Assembly (NCBI RefSeq): GCF_000173775.1
Contig: NZ_ACCD01000002.1
Coordinates: 176,017 to 240,016, forward strand
Length of the DNA: 64,000 nucleotides
Reading direction: 5' to 3'
From: Yersinia rohdei ATCC 43380
Lineage (GTDB): Bacteria; Pseudomonadota; Gammaproteobacteria; Enterobacterales; Enterobacteriaceae
A program made the translations under genes and the position numbers. Below, piece by piece: positions 49,832-58,983 of the stretch; position 1 is the stretch's first letter, and every line of letters begins with the position of its first letter. The notes under the pieces were generated by a model, which had not been told where the DNA came from, searched no databases, and was given only the letters and a program-made list of their open reading frames with translations.

Positions 49832-49901
49832 ACCAAAACCATCCTAACACGCCCCGTTCGTTTTCTGGATGAAGTGTTGCGGGGCGAAAACTAAAGCGCC
49901 G

Positions 49902-50212
49902 ATGAGTGCGCTTGGCCTGCAAGATCTGTATGAGGTCATAGCTCAAGATAACTTCTTTTCTAAACTGGAACCCTCTGGCGGTATGAGCTTCACACCGATA
50001 TGGGCTATCCAGTAGCTGAATATTTACATTCTGATATCAGAATAGCTATAGAGCCGATAAACCTTGCGCACATCCGAGATCTGACCGATGGCTATGTGGT
50101 AATGCTCAGGAACGGTGAGTTCAGGCATGAGATAGAGGGCGATCTCTATGAGGCGTTATCTCAAGCTGTTGATAGGCTTAAGATCGCTGTTGCATTGTAT
50201 GAACAAGAATGA
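49902..50212 (+). pseudogene. Frameshifted small gene of unknown function
   Basis: One frame runs from ATG 49902 (MSALGLQDLYEVIAQDN) and stops at 50015. Another frame carries MGYPVAEYLHSDIRIAIEPI from 50000 to 50212. Joining them at about 49976-49981 gives a continuous protein that reads through LEPSGG into YELHTDMGYP, so a one-base change has probably split an original gene of about 100 residues. The second part could still start at its own ATG 50000, giving 70 residues. No family recognised. A sequencing error is possible. Confidence 0.55.
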
Positions 50213-50400
50213 AAGCGTTATGTAGTAGTAGTGAAAAATTTTGCTTCCCTCATTCGATAACATATTGTAACGCTTCTTTTTAAGAATAAATAATAGTATT
50301 ATAAGTAATGTTTAAAAAAGTTTTCTGAGTTGAAAATGACAATCTTATATTGTTTTTTTAGCAAAGCATTATTACTTTCACTCTTGGTGATTTTATATAT

Positions 50401-51159
50401 ATGACTTCTAAACTGTCAGGAACCGAGTTGTTAAAACTCCAAAAGTTAATTCTTGCTAATTTTAATACTTCAAATTGGCAAGAATTGGCAGCATTAACTA
50501 ATTATCTTGATGAGGTTGATAATCACCCTCGTCTGCTGAGGAGCCTTAGCTTTGGTGATGATGATTATAACGGGTTAGCACTAACTTTTTTGAAGAAGTT
50601 TATTGGCCTTAATGATGAAAATTTAGATGTTGTTAAACATTATATATTTTCTGAGTGTGAATCTTCAGGAGAAGACATATCGAGTAATAAAAGTACTGGC
50701 AGGAAAGTTGTTTTTTCACCTGATGTATTTAATCTTCCAGATGAGGATATTGATCCTAATTTAGTATCGGTTATGATGCCATTCAATCCGTCCTTATCTC
50801 AGGTATATAACTCGATTCAATCAGCAGCAAGACGACAAAGGTTTTCATGTAGTAGGGCTGATGATATATGGGAAAGCTCAACGATCATCCAAGATGTATT
50901 TTCTCTTATATTTAGGTCTTTTATTGTTGTATGTGATTTCTCTGGGAAGAATCCTAATGTGTTCTATGAGGCAGGGATCGCCCACACGTTGGGTAAACAT
51001 GTTATTCCTATCACACAGTCAGAGAATGATATCCCTTTTGACCTGCAACACCATAGGTATATTAAATACCTTAATAACTCTGAAGGATTGATTCAGCTAG
51101 AAAATGATTTGTATTCAAGATTTTTGACTTTGAATAAAAAGCGAAAGATATCTTGGTGA
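50401..51159 (+). CDS. Helical-domain plus TIR/deoxyribosyltransferase-like protein (candidate defence)
   Basis: A 252-residue soluble protein in two parts. Residues 1-70 (LSGTELLKLQKLILANF...) look like a small helical death-like or effector-associated domain. Residues 120-240 carry the nucleoside deoxyribosyltransferase / TIR-like pattern: VMMPF (124-128), SRADDIW (151-157), DFSGKNPNVFYEAGIAHTLG (179-198, with the likely catalytic E190) and IPITQSENDIPFDL. Related domains degrade NAD or nucleotides in phage defence. It stands alone with no obvious partner in its operon. Domain names are from pattern recognition, not a search. Confidence 0.65.
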   Translation: MTSKLSGTELLKLQKLILANFNTSNWQELAALTNYLDEVDNHPRLLRSLSFGDDDYNGLALTFLKKFIGLNDENLDVVKHYIFSECESSGEDISSNKSTGRKVVFSPDVFNLPDEDIDPNLVSVMMPFNPSLSQVYNSIQSAARRQRFSCSRADDIWESSTIIQDVFSLIFRSFIVVCDFSGKNPNVFYEAGIAHTLGKHVIPITQSENDIPFDLQHHRYIKYLNNSEGLIQLENDLYSRFLTLNKKRKISW

Positions 51160-51237
51160 CGATATATTTGAAAATACCTGACTCATGAAATATTTTTTGT
51201 AAATATATCAGACTGAGTCAGGCATAGAGCGAGTATG

Positions 51238-51615
51238 TTAATCTAACAGGCCCTTAGAAACTTTACTCGCCGTCTGACTAAAATTATATCGGTCAACAAC
51301 ATTCCCCTTGAACCAGATCTCAAGGGAGTTCATGTGAGCCGTGTTGCTGTTCTTCAGCAGGGCCAGACCGGGGATGTAGTTCGAGATCTTGCTTTCGCCT
51401 GACATGCTGGAATAGGACCACATTTCCTGACCATCATTGGTGGCTCGCGTCTGTGGTTCCCCGAATGCGTTAATAATATCTTGCTGGGTAGTTTTTCCTT
51501 TAACGATTTTGGCTTTTACGGTTTGTTGGGATTCGTCTTTCAGGGATTTGTTGCCGTAGGTAGTGCAAGCAGTAAGCGGCAGGATCATCAGTGCCGCGAT
51601 AAACAATTTTTTCAT
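51238..51615 (-). CDS. Lipoprotein of SmpA/OmlA (BamE-like) fold
   Basis: A 125-residue predicted lipoprotein. The signal ends in the lipobox LTAC (Cys17). The mature part contains IVKGKTTQQDIINAFGEPQT and EMWSYSS, a pattern of the small BamE-like domain. It differs from chromosomal BamE in sequence and setting, so it is probably an element-specific lipoprotein. AGTTAAC precedes the start. Role unknown; such lipoproteins occur on conjugative plasmids and phages. Confidence 0.7.
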   Translation of the reverse strand: MKKLFIAALMILPLTACTTYGNKSLKDESQQTVKAKIVKGKTTQQDIINAFGEPQTRATNDGQEMWSYSSMSGESKISNYIPGLALLKNSNTAHMNSLEIWFKGNVVDRYNFSQTASKVSKGLLD

Positions 51616-52235
51616 GTTAACTCCATATAAACAGTAAAACGTAAAAATAGGCGTAAAGAGTTCATAACCAGCGCTGTATTGTCGCTGGAGATCAAAAAAG
51701 TTGTGTCAATTGATAGTGAAAGAAGCCTATGACCTTTTTATTCAATCAGCGGATGGCATCCTTCATGGTTGTTTCCCTGATGTTGCATTATTCAAAGCTA
51801 TCTAAAGGCCATAAATCGACATTACCCACTTGCCTCATGGTTCAACGCTCTATCCACTTGAATCAGCTTGTAAACTGTCTGGTGGTCCTCTGGTTTACTT
51901 TACTCATTAACGATTCCTCTAGCAAGAAAATGATCGGTATTGCAGATCGATAGCAATTAATTGATAGGTTGTAGCGATTGAAAGTGATTTATCGATCGGT
52001 ATTTTAATTGATTAAATCGATCGATAAATACTTAACGATAGGTATTGTCTATTGTTGTTTTGATTTTGATCGTTACAAACGATATGACGTTCCACAAAAA
52101 TAATTGAATCCTATCAATTGGTTAATCAGGTGGTTTTGCTTCGTTATGTCTGTCAAAACAAGCTGTAACGGCTACTGGTGCGCAGCAGGCTACCTCTACA
52201 TAACAGCATTTTTGATTATCGGGATGGATAGGAAG
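51616..52235. other. Noncoding region with an 11-bp inverted repeat
   Basis: About 620 bases with no convincing gene (a 74-codon frame at 51729 lacks a ribosome-binding site). TTTATCGATCG (51988-51998) and CGATCGATAAA (52018-52028) form a perfect 11-bp inverted repeat around 19 bases. Further ATCGAT-like words lie on both sides (51933-52040). No U run follows, so an operator cluster for the divergent lipoprotein genes is more likely than a terminator. Confidence 0.5.
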
Positions 52236-52787
52236 ATGAAGAAGATTTTGCTCGTTGCTGGCACAGCACTTGTTCTGGCGGGATGCGGTGAAAAAGGCGA
52301 CTTTGAGAAAGCGATCAACGCGAAAATATCACAGTCAAAGCTGTGCTACTCACTGCAGGACAATGACGTTGTATTCAACAAAGGTTTTCCGGTTAAGGTT
52401 AACCGTGGCTACCGTTCTGCCGGATACAGTGCCAGTGATGAAATCTTAAAAGGTCTGGCTAATCAGGGACTGCTTGATGTTTCTCAACAAGCTAATGGTT
52501 TCAGTAGTGTTGATGTTCTGGAAGTAACAGACAAAGGACAAGAGGTTGAATTTTGGAACCGTCAGGAAGGTGCCTGTATTGGCCATCGTGAAGTTGATGA
52601 AGTGAAGGAATGGACCGAACCGGGAAGCGGTAATCAGAAAGTTGTTCGCGTGTCCTATACATGGAAGTTGGCGGATGTTCCTTCATGGGTGGACAAAAAA
52701 GCATTCTCCAGCGTCAAGGGTATGAATGAACCTGAAGAGGGCATGATTAATCTTGTTAAAACCAGCAATGGCTGGAAAGCGATTTAA
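52236..52787 (+). CDS. Predicted lipoprotein of unknown function
   Basis: A 183-residue predicted lipoprotein. MKKILLVAGTALVLAGCG has a lipobox LAGC with Cys17. The mature part contains SKLCYSLQDNDVVFNKGFPV and ends in a beta-rich domain; no family is recognised with certainty. I preferred ATG 52236 to ATG 52224 and to the much earlier 52104, since only the first two place the signal at the N-terminus. The next gene starts ten bases after the stop. Confidence 0.7.
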   Translation: MKKILLVAGTALVLAGCGEKGDFEKAINAKISQSKLCYSLQDNDVVFNKGFPVKVNRGYRSAGYSASDEILKGLANQGLLDVSQQANGFSSVDVLEVTDKGQEVEFWNRQEGACIGHREVDEVKEWTEPGSGNQKVVRVSYTWKLADVPSWVDKKAFSSVKGMNEPEEGMINLVKTSNGWKAI

Positions 52788-52796
52788 GGCGCTATC

Positions 52797-53072
52797 ATGG
52801 GAAAAAATACAATCCAGTGTCCGTTTTGCCTGAAAGAGAGTCAGCGCGGTGTTCATGTCTGCACCGGCTGCATGGCGACTGTTTTATATGGAGCTTACCC
52901 CGGCTGGTATGCTGCTGTGGTTATATTACTGACCATTGGCCTGTCTATACTTATCGGAATGTCTACAGGTATTGCAGGTGCTACCATCAGCTTACCAATC
53001 ATTGCAGCTGTTGGTTTTGTCGCAGGTAAGGCAATTTTTTCTGATAATGTTGTTTTCAGGAGAAGGATGTAA
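52797..53072 (+). CDS. Small zinc-ribbon membrane protein
   Basis: A 91-residue protein with an N-terminal double-Cys zinc-ribbon (CPFC at 8-11 and CTGC at 22-25) and two membrane segments (VVILLTIGLSILIGM and ISLPIIAAVGFVAGKAIF). It is probably cotranscribed with the upstream lipoprotein. Function unknown. Confidence 0.65.
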   Translation: MGKNTIQCPFCLKESQRGVHVCTGCMATVLYGAYPGWYAAVVILLTIGLSILIGMSTGIAGATISLPIIAAVGFVAGKAIFSDNVVFRRRM

Positions 53073-53213
53073 TTTTAATACCGTTTTTAAATTTGAATCA
53101 TGGATAATCATGCAGGTGTGGTTTTTAACATGCCGCGGATTTTCTCCAAAAAATCGGTCATAAACTGTACGCTGAGAGGTTTATATTTCTCAGCGTATTT
53201 AAATTGAATAATA

Positions 53214-54314
53214 TTACCACTGATTATTAAGTGATAATAAATATGAATATGGATTGTCTATTTTTACCTTGTCTCGCTGCTGGGATGACAGAACTACAGA
53301 TGCTGTTAGGGATATTCCAGCTCCAACTAATAATGCAACGGCACTTGGCATTCCCGCATAGATTGCGACGGAAGTTGATGGTGCAGCAAAGAAGGATACC
53401 TTCAATAATCCATTAATTCCGGAATCCCACCTTTGTGCTTTTAATGATGCTTTTAAACTGTTCAATGCAGGCAAGACATTTACCTGATATTGATCAGCTA
53501 CAGCTTGCCGTAATGCTTCTATAGGTACGTCTTTCGGAATGTCTGATGTAAGTCGTGAAATTTCACGACGGAAAATAGATAGTTCTTCCTTGTGATCATT
53601 CTTGAACATCAATATCTCATGGACGGTTAAATTATCAGGCAACGATATACCCTGCAGTATGAGGTCAATTAGCAAACTTTGAGTGAGTTCAGGTGGTAAT
53701 GTACGTCTTGGGCCAGATGCCTCAAAATGGCGACCAACTCGTCTAGCTGAATTTCTCTCTAGTGGGTTTCCTTTACGCACTGCGATTGCTAATTGATCTG
53801 CTGCTGAGGATTCAGTTACTAACCCTAGACCTAATCGATCTGATAATTGAGTGGCAAGTAATGTCATATAAAATTTTGCAAAAGTAGGTTCGACGTGAAG
53901 CCATCCATCATCATCAAGACCTCTCTGAAGCATCTCAATAACACTGTATGGAAATTTTTCTGGATGAATTTGTGCTAACCGAAAAATTTCATTCGGAATT
54001 TTTTCATTATGAATACGGGTATCGGGATTTGCATCAACATTGTAAATAAGACCTGCGGAAGCTGGATCAGTAAGAAAGGTAAATACTTTCTCTGTTAGTG
54101 CTTCAATCTCTTCCATATCTGATGACACACATATAGGTTGAAGAACACCTTCATCACTAAGCGTCCGAGCGAAATCATTCGAATAGGGATCACGATGAGA
54201 GATTGGCACAATAGTTCGAATTGAATCCCAGAATAATACGGCATTACGCAACCACTGCTCATTCTTAACGTCGATGTATGGGTAGTACAGTGCTGATGTG
54301 AATGCTATAGCCAT
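53214..54314 (-). CDS. DUF6236-like protein of unknown function
   Basis: A 366-residue protein. The N-terminus (ALYYPYIDVKNEQWLRNAVL, FWDSIRTIVPISHRDPYSND) fits the DUF6236 family as I remember it. A hydrophobic stretch near residues 320-345 (VAIYAGMPSAVALLVGAGIS) suggests one or two membrane segments at the C-terminus. No catalytic motif recognised. It is transcribed away from the Hachiman genes with IS debris between. Proteins of this family appear on mobile elements; a defensive role is only a guess. Confidence 0.6.
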   Translation of the reverse strand: MAIAFTSALYYPYIDVKNEQWLRNAVLFWDSIRTIVPISHRDPYSNDFARTLSDEGVLQPICVSSDMEEIEALTEKVFTFLTDPASAGLIYNVDANPDTRIHNEKIPNEIFRLAQIHPEKFPYSVIEMLQRGLDDDGWLHVEPTFAKFYMTLLATQLSDRLGLGLVTESSAADQLAIAVRKGNPLERNSARRVGRHFEASGPRRTLPPELTQSLLIDLILQGISLPDNLTVHEILMFKNDHKEELSIFRREISRLTSDIPKDVPIEALRQAVADQYQVNVLPALNSLKASLKAQRWDSGINGLLKVSFFAAPSTSVAIYAGMPSAVALLVGAGISLTASVVLSSQQRDKVKIDNPYSYLLSLNNQW

Positions 54315-55067
54315 TATAATCTCTCTATTATGTTAATTAGTCGGGTAATTTAATTTTAAATAAACATTGAGGGATTTCATGATTTTCTGAAAATCATCAT
54401 GTAAACCAACAATTAGTTAACTATTTTTGTAACATGGCGAGAATTTTGCGTGTAGATTGCCTGAACATTACTCAGATCCTGCTTAAGAAAAGTTATCCTC
54501 TACTGAGTTGATAAAGTTGTCAATATCGCACAGTCAGTGTCCCCTATAAGAATGAAAATCCGAAAGCCTCAACTTTGGCACTGGTACTTTGATCCTACCC
54601 ACCATTAGTGGACACGCGACTACGTGAGTAAATTCTCAACCAGTGTTAGCTCATATGACAAAACCCATCTGAACCAGTAAGAAAACCTGTAAGCAATATA
54701 CACCAGAACTCCGCGCTGAAGCCCTTAAGCTGACCGGGCATAACCGCCGAAGCCCGTGAACTCAGCCTTTGCGAATCATGATCCTACCTGCGAAATGTGG
54801 ACACCGCCCTAAGCGAGTGAACTGTTCCGGCTTGAGCCTATACTTTAGGTAGCAGATATTCGATTTTTAACGTCTCAGATTTGCAAATTCTCAATTATAA
54901 AATATCGATACAAATCATACCATTAAACTTGTAGGTTGAAGCTTGTACTGCATGATTGCTGTGAAAATAAACAGTATTTGTGTGGCGAATTTTTAGTTAT
55001 ACTATTCAATAGGTTAAAAAATTATCGAATGAAATTATTTCTATGCAATAAATAATATGGACAAATA
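54315..55067. other. Region between the DUF6236-like gene and hamA
   Basis: About 750 bases. It contains the IS3-type debris listed separately and, to its right (54850-55067), an AT-rich stretch that must hold the hamA promoter. No other gene is credible. Confidence 0.5.
54590..54850 (+). mobile_element. Remnants of IS3-family insertion sequences
   Basis: TGATCCTACCCACCATTAGT at 54590 followed by GGACACGCGACT looks like an IS3-family left end. It is followed by a broken orfA starting at 54655 (MTKPI then an in-frame stop, then SKKTCKQYTPELRAEALKL, later ARELSLCES in another frame). At 54779 a second left end in the same orientation begins (TGATCCTACC...TGTGGACAC). Both copies are decayed and lack orfB. 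The region is noncoding now. Confidence 0.75.
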
Positions 55068-56003
55068 ATGGGACCATTCAAAGCGCATGAAGTAATCGAA
55101 GAAAGAATGAGAGAGCAAGTTTTATGTAGTTACTTGGTAGGTTTTGATATTAATGATACAGGTGTATCCTACTATAGGATGGATCCTTTGATTATGAAGA
55201 TTTTATCGGCCCTGCATGAGTTCGCTTATGGGTTCCACGAAGGGGAGCAGACAGATAACACACAAACATTATCTAAAATAATAGATGCGGCTCGTTCAAT
55301 TTATAAAATTGATGAATATCAGAAGGTTAAAGATATTTATCTGAATTCAGGTGAATTGACTGACGATGTTGCTAATAAATACCTTAAGCGAGGTGAATTT
55401 GGTGAACTTATTCTGCATCTGATTTTGAGAGATTTTCATAATACGCTCCCACTTCTTTCCAAAATTTATTTCAAAGATTCTATCGGGCATACCGTTCACG
55501 GGTTTGATGCCGTGCATATCGATCCTGTCAATAAAACCCTCTGGCTAGGTGAATCTAAGTTATATATTGATCCCAAGAAAGGTATTGGTGATTTAATTAA
55601 TGATGTTGAAGAGCATTTTAAAGCTGATTATTTAAATTCTGAATTTAATTTGATAGCGAAAAAAATACGCCATGTACAAAACTCTCCAGAATTAGAATAT
55701 TGGTTGGACATTTTATCGACAGGTGGGAAACTATCAGATAAGCTTACGAAAATTAACATCCCGCTGCTATGTACCTATAGCTGTGATTCATTTTTAAAAT
55801 ATGATAACGAAAAATCACCGGATTTTTCTGCTTATTATGAAAATAAAATACTTATGCTAAAAAAATATTTTGATGAAAATTACAAACATCCTTTAAAAAA
55901 TCATTTAAATATTATTCTTATGCTTTTTCCAGTGAGTAATAAAATAGAATTAGTAAAGAAACTTCATCAAAAACTATCATTGATTCAGCAGATTGGTGGT
56001 TGA
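55068..56003 (+). CDS. hamA: Hachiman defence nuclease HamA (DUF1837)
   Basis: A 311-residue soluble protein of the DUF1837 family. The PD-(D/E)xK-like nuclease residues appear in order: GEFGE (109-113), GFDAVH (D147, H150) and LWLGESK (E162, K164). HamA is the effector of the Hachiman anti-phage system and cleaves DNA when released by HamB. It is followed after three bases by hamB. The low GC content and IS debris before it suggest recent acquisition. Confidence 0.9.
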   Translation: MGPFKAHEVIEERMREQVLCSYLVGFDINDTGVSYYRMDPLIMKILSALHEFAYGFHEGEQTDNTQTLSKIIDAARSIYKIDEYQKVKDIYLNSGELTDDVANKYLKRGEFGELILHLILRDFHNTLPLLSKIYFKDSIGHTVHGFDAVHIDPVNKTLWLGESKLYIDPKKGIGDLINDVEEHFKADYLNSEFNLIAKKIRHVQNSPELEYWLDILSTGGKLSDKLTKINIPLLCTYSCDSFLKYDNEKSPDFSAYYENKILMLKKYFDENYKHPLKNHLNIILMLFPVSNKIELVKKLHQKLSLIQQIGG

Positions 56004-56006
56004 TAT

Positions 56007-58187
56007 ATGAATGAGCATATTGGGAATGGAAGTGACGCCCTATTCGAATATACTTTTAGTGAGTATCAAAAATGTGCTAGGTTACTAATATCAGATGAGA
56101 ATCAGGGGAGAGATGAATTAATAAAAATTTTAGAAAAGAAGAATGATTATTCGCGAATATTAGATGGTGTTTTAGCTGATCTAATCGAGTCTGCAGGTTT
56201 TTATCCTTATATAATAAAAAATGATTTAACACTATCCTCATCATCGCAAAAAATAAGGTTTGAAAATAACAGATCAATAAATATCAAAGATAAAGTATTT
56301 CATGATGAACAAAAATATTTACTGGGTCTAATCAATTCAGAAAAAAATGTTATTGCAAGTGCTCCTACAAGTTTTGGGAAGAGTCTCTTAATAGAGGAAA
56401 TAGTAGCATCCAAGAAATACAAAAACATCATTATTATTCAGCCAACTCTAGCTTTACTCGATGAGACGAGGAAAAAGATTTCAAAATATTCCAATGACTA
56501 TAAATTAATTGTAAGAACGAGTCAGGCGTTTTGTTCAGAAGGAAAGGGTAATATTTTTCTGCTGACATCTGAGCGAGTTAATGAGTATAAAGACCTTCCT
56601 AAAGTAGATTATCTAATTATTGACGAGTTTTATAAACTTAGCTCTAAGAGGGATGATGAAAGGCATCAGTCTTTAAATAATGCATTTATAAAAATTTTTA
56701 AAAACAGCACGCCAAAATTTTACTTTTTGGGGCCAAATATTGATGGCATAACTCCGGGGTTTGCTGATAAATATAATGCTGTCTTTTACCAAAGCCAATA
56801 TAGTTTAGTTAGGTGTAATGATTTTAATATATATAAGGATTATGCTGATTTATTCGGTTCTCGTGGAAATAAGGCAAGGTTTAAAGAAAGTATTTTATTT
56901 AAATTGATTTCTGGACGTTGTGATGAACAAACAATTGTTTATTGTGCCTCTCCGAGTAAAGCAAGAAGACTCTCAAGAGAGTTTGCTAATTTTATTCAAA
57001 AAAATAAATCTGGAGAGCTAACTCATAACCCTCCGCTGATAGAATGGATCGAGAAAAATATCTCTAAGAGGTGGTCGTTAATTGACTCAATAAAACATGG
57101 TGTGGCATTTCATGATGGAGCACTCCCTAGACATATTAGTTCATCTATAATAGATTATTTTAACGAAGGCTTGATAAAGGTGCTTTTTTGTACTTCAACA
57201 ATCATTGAGGGAGTAAATACTAGTGCTAAAAATATAGTCTATTTTGATGAAAAAAAAGGGAAGGACTTGAGTATTGACTACTTTGATTATTCAAATATCA
57301 AAGGTAGAGCTGGAAGATTGATGGAGCACTATTCAGGAAATATATTTAATTTTAATCCTCCTCCAGAAAAAGAGGTGATATACATTGATATACCATTTTT
57401 CGAACAAAACCCGATTAATGAGGAAATTTTAATCAACCTTGATGATGCTGATATAAAAAATAAAAACTCAATCGAATATAATTTCATATCATCATTACCC
57501 TTCGATGAAAGTGTTTTATTTAAAAATAATTCTATAAACATCCGTGGACAAAAAAAACTTCTTGATTATTTAAAGTCCAACATACGTGATAATTATGCAC
57601 TGGTTGCATGGTCCTCTACACCAAAATATGAACAGTTAAAATTTTGTGTACATTTGTGCTGGGAGTATTTATTAAAAGATAATGAGAAAAGTAACCAAAT
57701 GTCCGCCGAAAGATTAACTAAAGTTACTTTTGATTATGGCTTTTCCCAAAATATACTAGAGTTAGTGAAAAATACATATAACTATAATTTAAGCAAGTCA
57801 GGGAAGATGAATGATGAAAAAACAATAAAAATAATAGATGAATCGATAAAAGATTCTTTTTATATATTGCGTCATTGGTTTCAATATAAACTTCCAAAGT
57901 TGTTATCTGTATTAAATGAATTGCAAACGTATGTCTGTAAACTTTTGGGTTTAGTACCCGGAAATTATCTGTATTATTCATCCATAATAGAAAATGATTT
58001 TATACCAGAACATTTAAATATTCTTATAGAATATGGGATTCCTAAGTCGGCAATACAAAAAATTGCGAAATTCATACCCGATCACCTAGTTGATGATGAG
58101 GTTGTTCGGTTGATATCAAATAAAAAATTGTATGATTATAATGAATTAATAGATTATGAAAAAAATATCATTAAGAAAATGTTTTAA
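56007..58187 (+). CDS. hamB: Hachiman defence helicase HamB
   Basis: A 726-residue superfamily 2 helicase. Walker A is APTSFGKS (119-126), Walker B IIDEFY (205-209) in place of DEAD, motif VI NIKGRAGRLMEH, and IIEGVNTSAKNIVYFD marks motif V. HamB senses damaged or invading DNA and holds HamA in check. It starts three bases after the hamA stop, the standard two-gene order. Length and motifs look intact. Confidence 0.92.
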   Translation: MNEHIGNGSDALFEYTFSEYQKCARLLISDENQGRDELIKILEKKNDYSRILDGVLADLIESAGFYPYIIKNDLTLSSSSQKIRFENNRSINIKDKVFHDEQKYLLGLINSEKNVIASAPTSFGKSLLIEEIVASKKYKNIIIIQPTLALLDETRKKISKYSNDYKLIVRTSQAFCSEGKGNIFLLTSERVNEYKDLPKVDYLIIDEFYKLSSKRDDERHQSLNNAFIKIFKNSTPKFYFLGPNIDGITPGFADKYNAVFYQSQYSLVRCNDFNIYKDYADLFGSRGNKARFKESILFKLISGRCDEQTIVYCASPSKARRLSREFANFIQKNKSGELTHNPPLIEWIEKNISKRWSLIDSIKHGVAFHDGALPRHISSSIIDYFNEGLIKVLFCTSTIIEGVNTSAKNIVYFDEKKGKDLSIDYFDYSNIKGRAGRLMEHYSGNIFNFNPPPEKEVIYIDIPFFEQNPINEEILINLDDADIKNKNSIEYNFISSLPFDESVLFKNNSINIRGQKKLLDYLKSNIRDNYALVAWSSTPKYEQLKFCVHLCWEYLLKDNEKSNQMSAERLTKVTFDYGFSQNILELVKNTYNYNLSKSGKMNDEKTIKIIDESIKDSFYILRHWFQYKLPKLLSVLNELQTYVCKLLGLVPGNYLYYSSIIENDFIPEHLNILIEYGIPKSAIQKIAKFIPDHLVDDEVVRLISNKKLYDYNELIDYEKNIIKKMF

Positions 58188-58629
58188 TATACAGATGTTC
58201 TTAAATACCTGCACCGAATACCGCTATACCTACCATTTACTAATGGGTGGGTTGCGTATGGGCAACACATCTCAAACCCGATGCAGCACGATTAGGTATA
58301 GGAAACATAGGTATAGGAAACAGCGCTGATGCCTTTCCCTGCTTGTGTTGGCCGAAAGTGGAGCACTATTCCGCTCAGCTATGTAGAGAAATTTCTCTCT
58401 TGTATATTTGACTACCAGCAAAGTGAAACAAGTGAACTCGCCACTCGGATGAGGTTTCACCTTTATCCTTTTACCCACAGGAGCGCATTTAACTGAATTT
58501 GTTTGCACGGTTGTAGGATGATTTTCTGGGAGTTATCTTCCATCGATATAATTTTGTTTCTCAATTAGATATAGGAAATAATGTGGTTTTATCAACAGAC
58601 GATCATAAAATTTCTGACGAGGGGCTAAC
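58188..58629. other. Noncoding region after hamB
   Basis: About 440 bases. A 15-bp unit (AGGTATAGGAAACA) is repeated twice at about 58294-58322. A 78-codon minus-strand frame (58272-58508) has no good ribosome-binding site and no recognised domain, so I left it uncalled. The promoter for the next gene should lie at the right end. Confidence 0.45.
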
Positions 58630-58983
58630 TTGAAAAAATTTGCATTTGTTAATGTTGCTGCTGAGAGAGAATACAAAGCACTTCCTGCTGATGTGCAAGA
58701 CGATTTTGGAAAAGATTTACGTCGTATTCAGTTCGGTCAAGATCCTGAATTACCTATTGATTTTATGGATAGCATTGGTATAGGCGTTATCGAACTAAAA
58801 ATAAATGGAAGCCCGGCATATCGATGCACCTACGTCACTAAGTATCTCGATACCGTGGTAGTTTTGCATTCCTTTGAGAAAACTACCAACGGTGTTGATC
58901 GGCAGGCTAAAAAAGTAGCAGAAAAACGACTCAAGGAACTTATGGCCGATGTCAGAGGGGCTGAACGCTGTAAAAAACGTTAA
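58630..58983 (+). CDS. RelE/HigB-like toxin (phage Gp49-like family)
   Basis: A 117-residue protein of the Gp49-like / HigB fold, with DFMDSIGIGVIELKINGSPA, YRCTYVTKYLDTVVVLHSFE and a KKTTNG-like FEKTTNGVDRQAKKVAEKRL stretch. Members cleave mRNA at the ribosome. The start is TTG with GAGGGG about six bases upstream. It converges with the antitoxin-like gene and overlaps its 3' end by four bases, instead of forming a normal operon. Confidence 0.82.
   Translation: MKKFAFVNVAAEREYKALPADVQDDFGKDLRRIQFGQDPELPIDFMDSIGIGVIELKINGSPAYRCTYVTKYLDTVVVLHSFEKTTNGVDRQAKKVAEKRLKELMADVRGAERCKKR

Noticed and set aside
51729..51953. 74-codon frame between the two lipoprotein genes
   Set aside because: No ribosome-binding site and no family likeness; the region looks regulatory.
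54655..54778. IS3 orfA as a functional gene
   Set aside because: It has an in-frame stop at codon 6, a frameshift later, and no orfB; listed only as a remnant.
58272..58508. 78-codon minus-strand frame after hamB
   Set aside because: No ribosome-binding site, no recognisable domain, and it lies in a degenerate intergenic stretch with a short tandem repeat.
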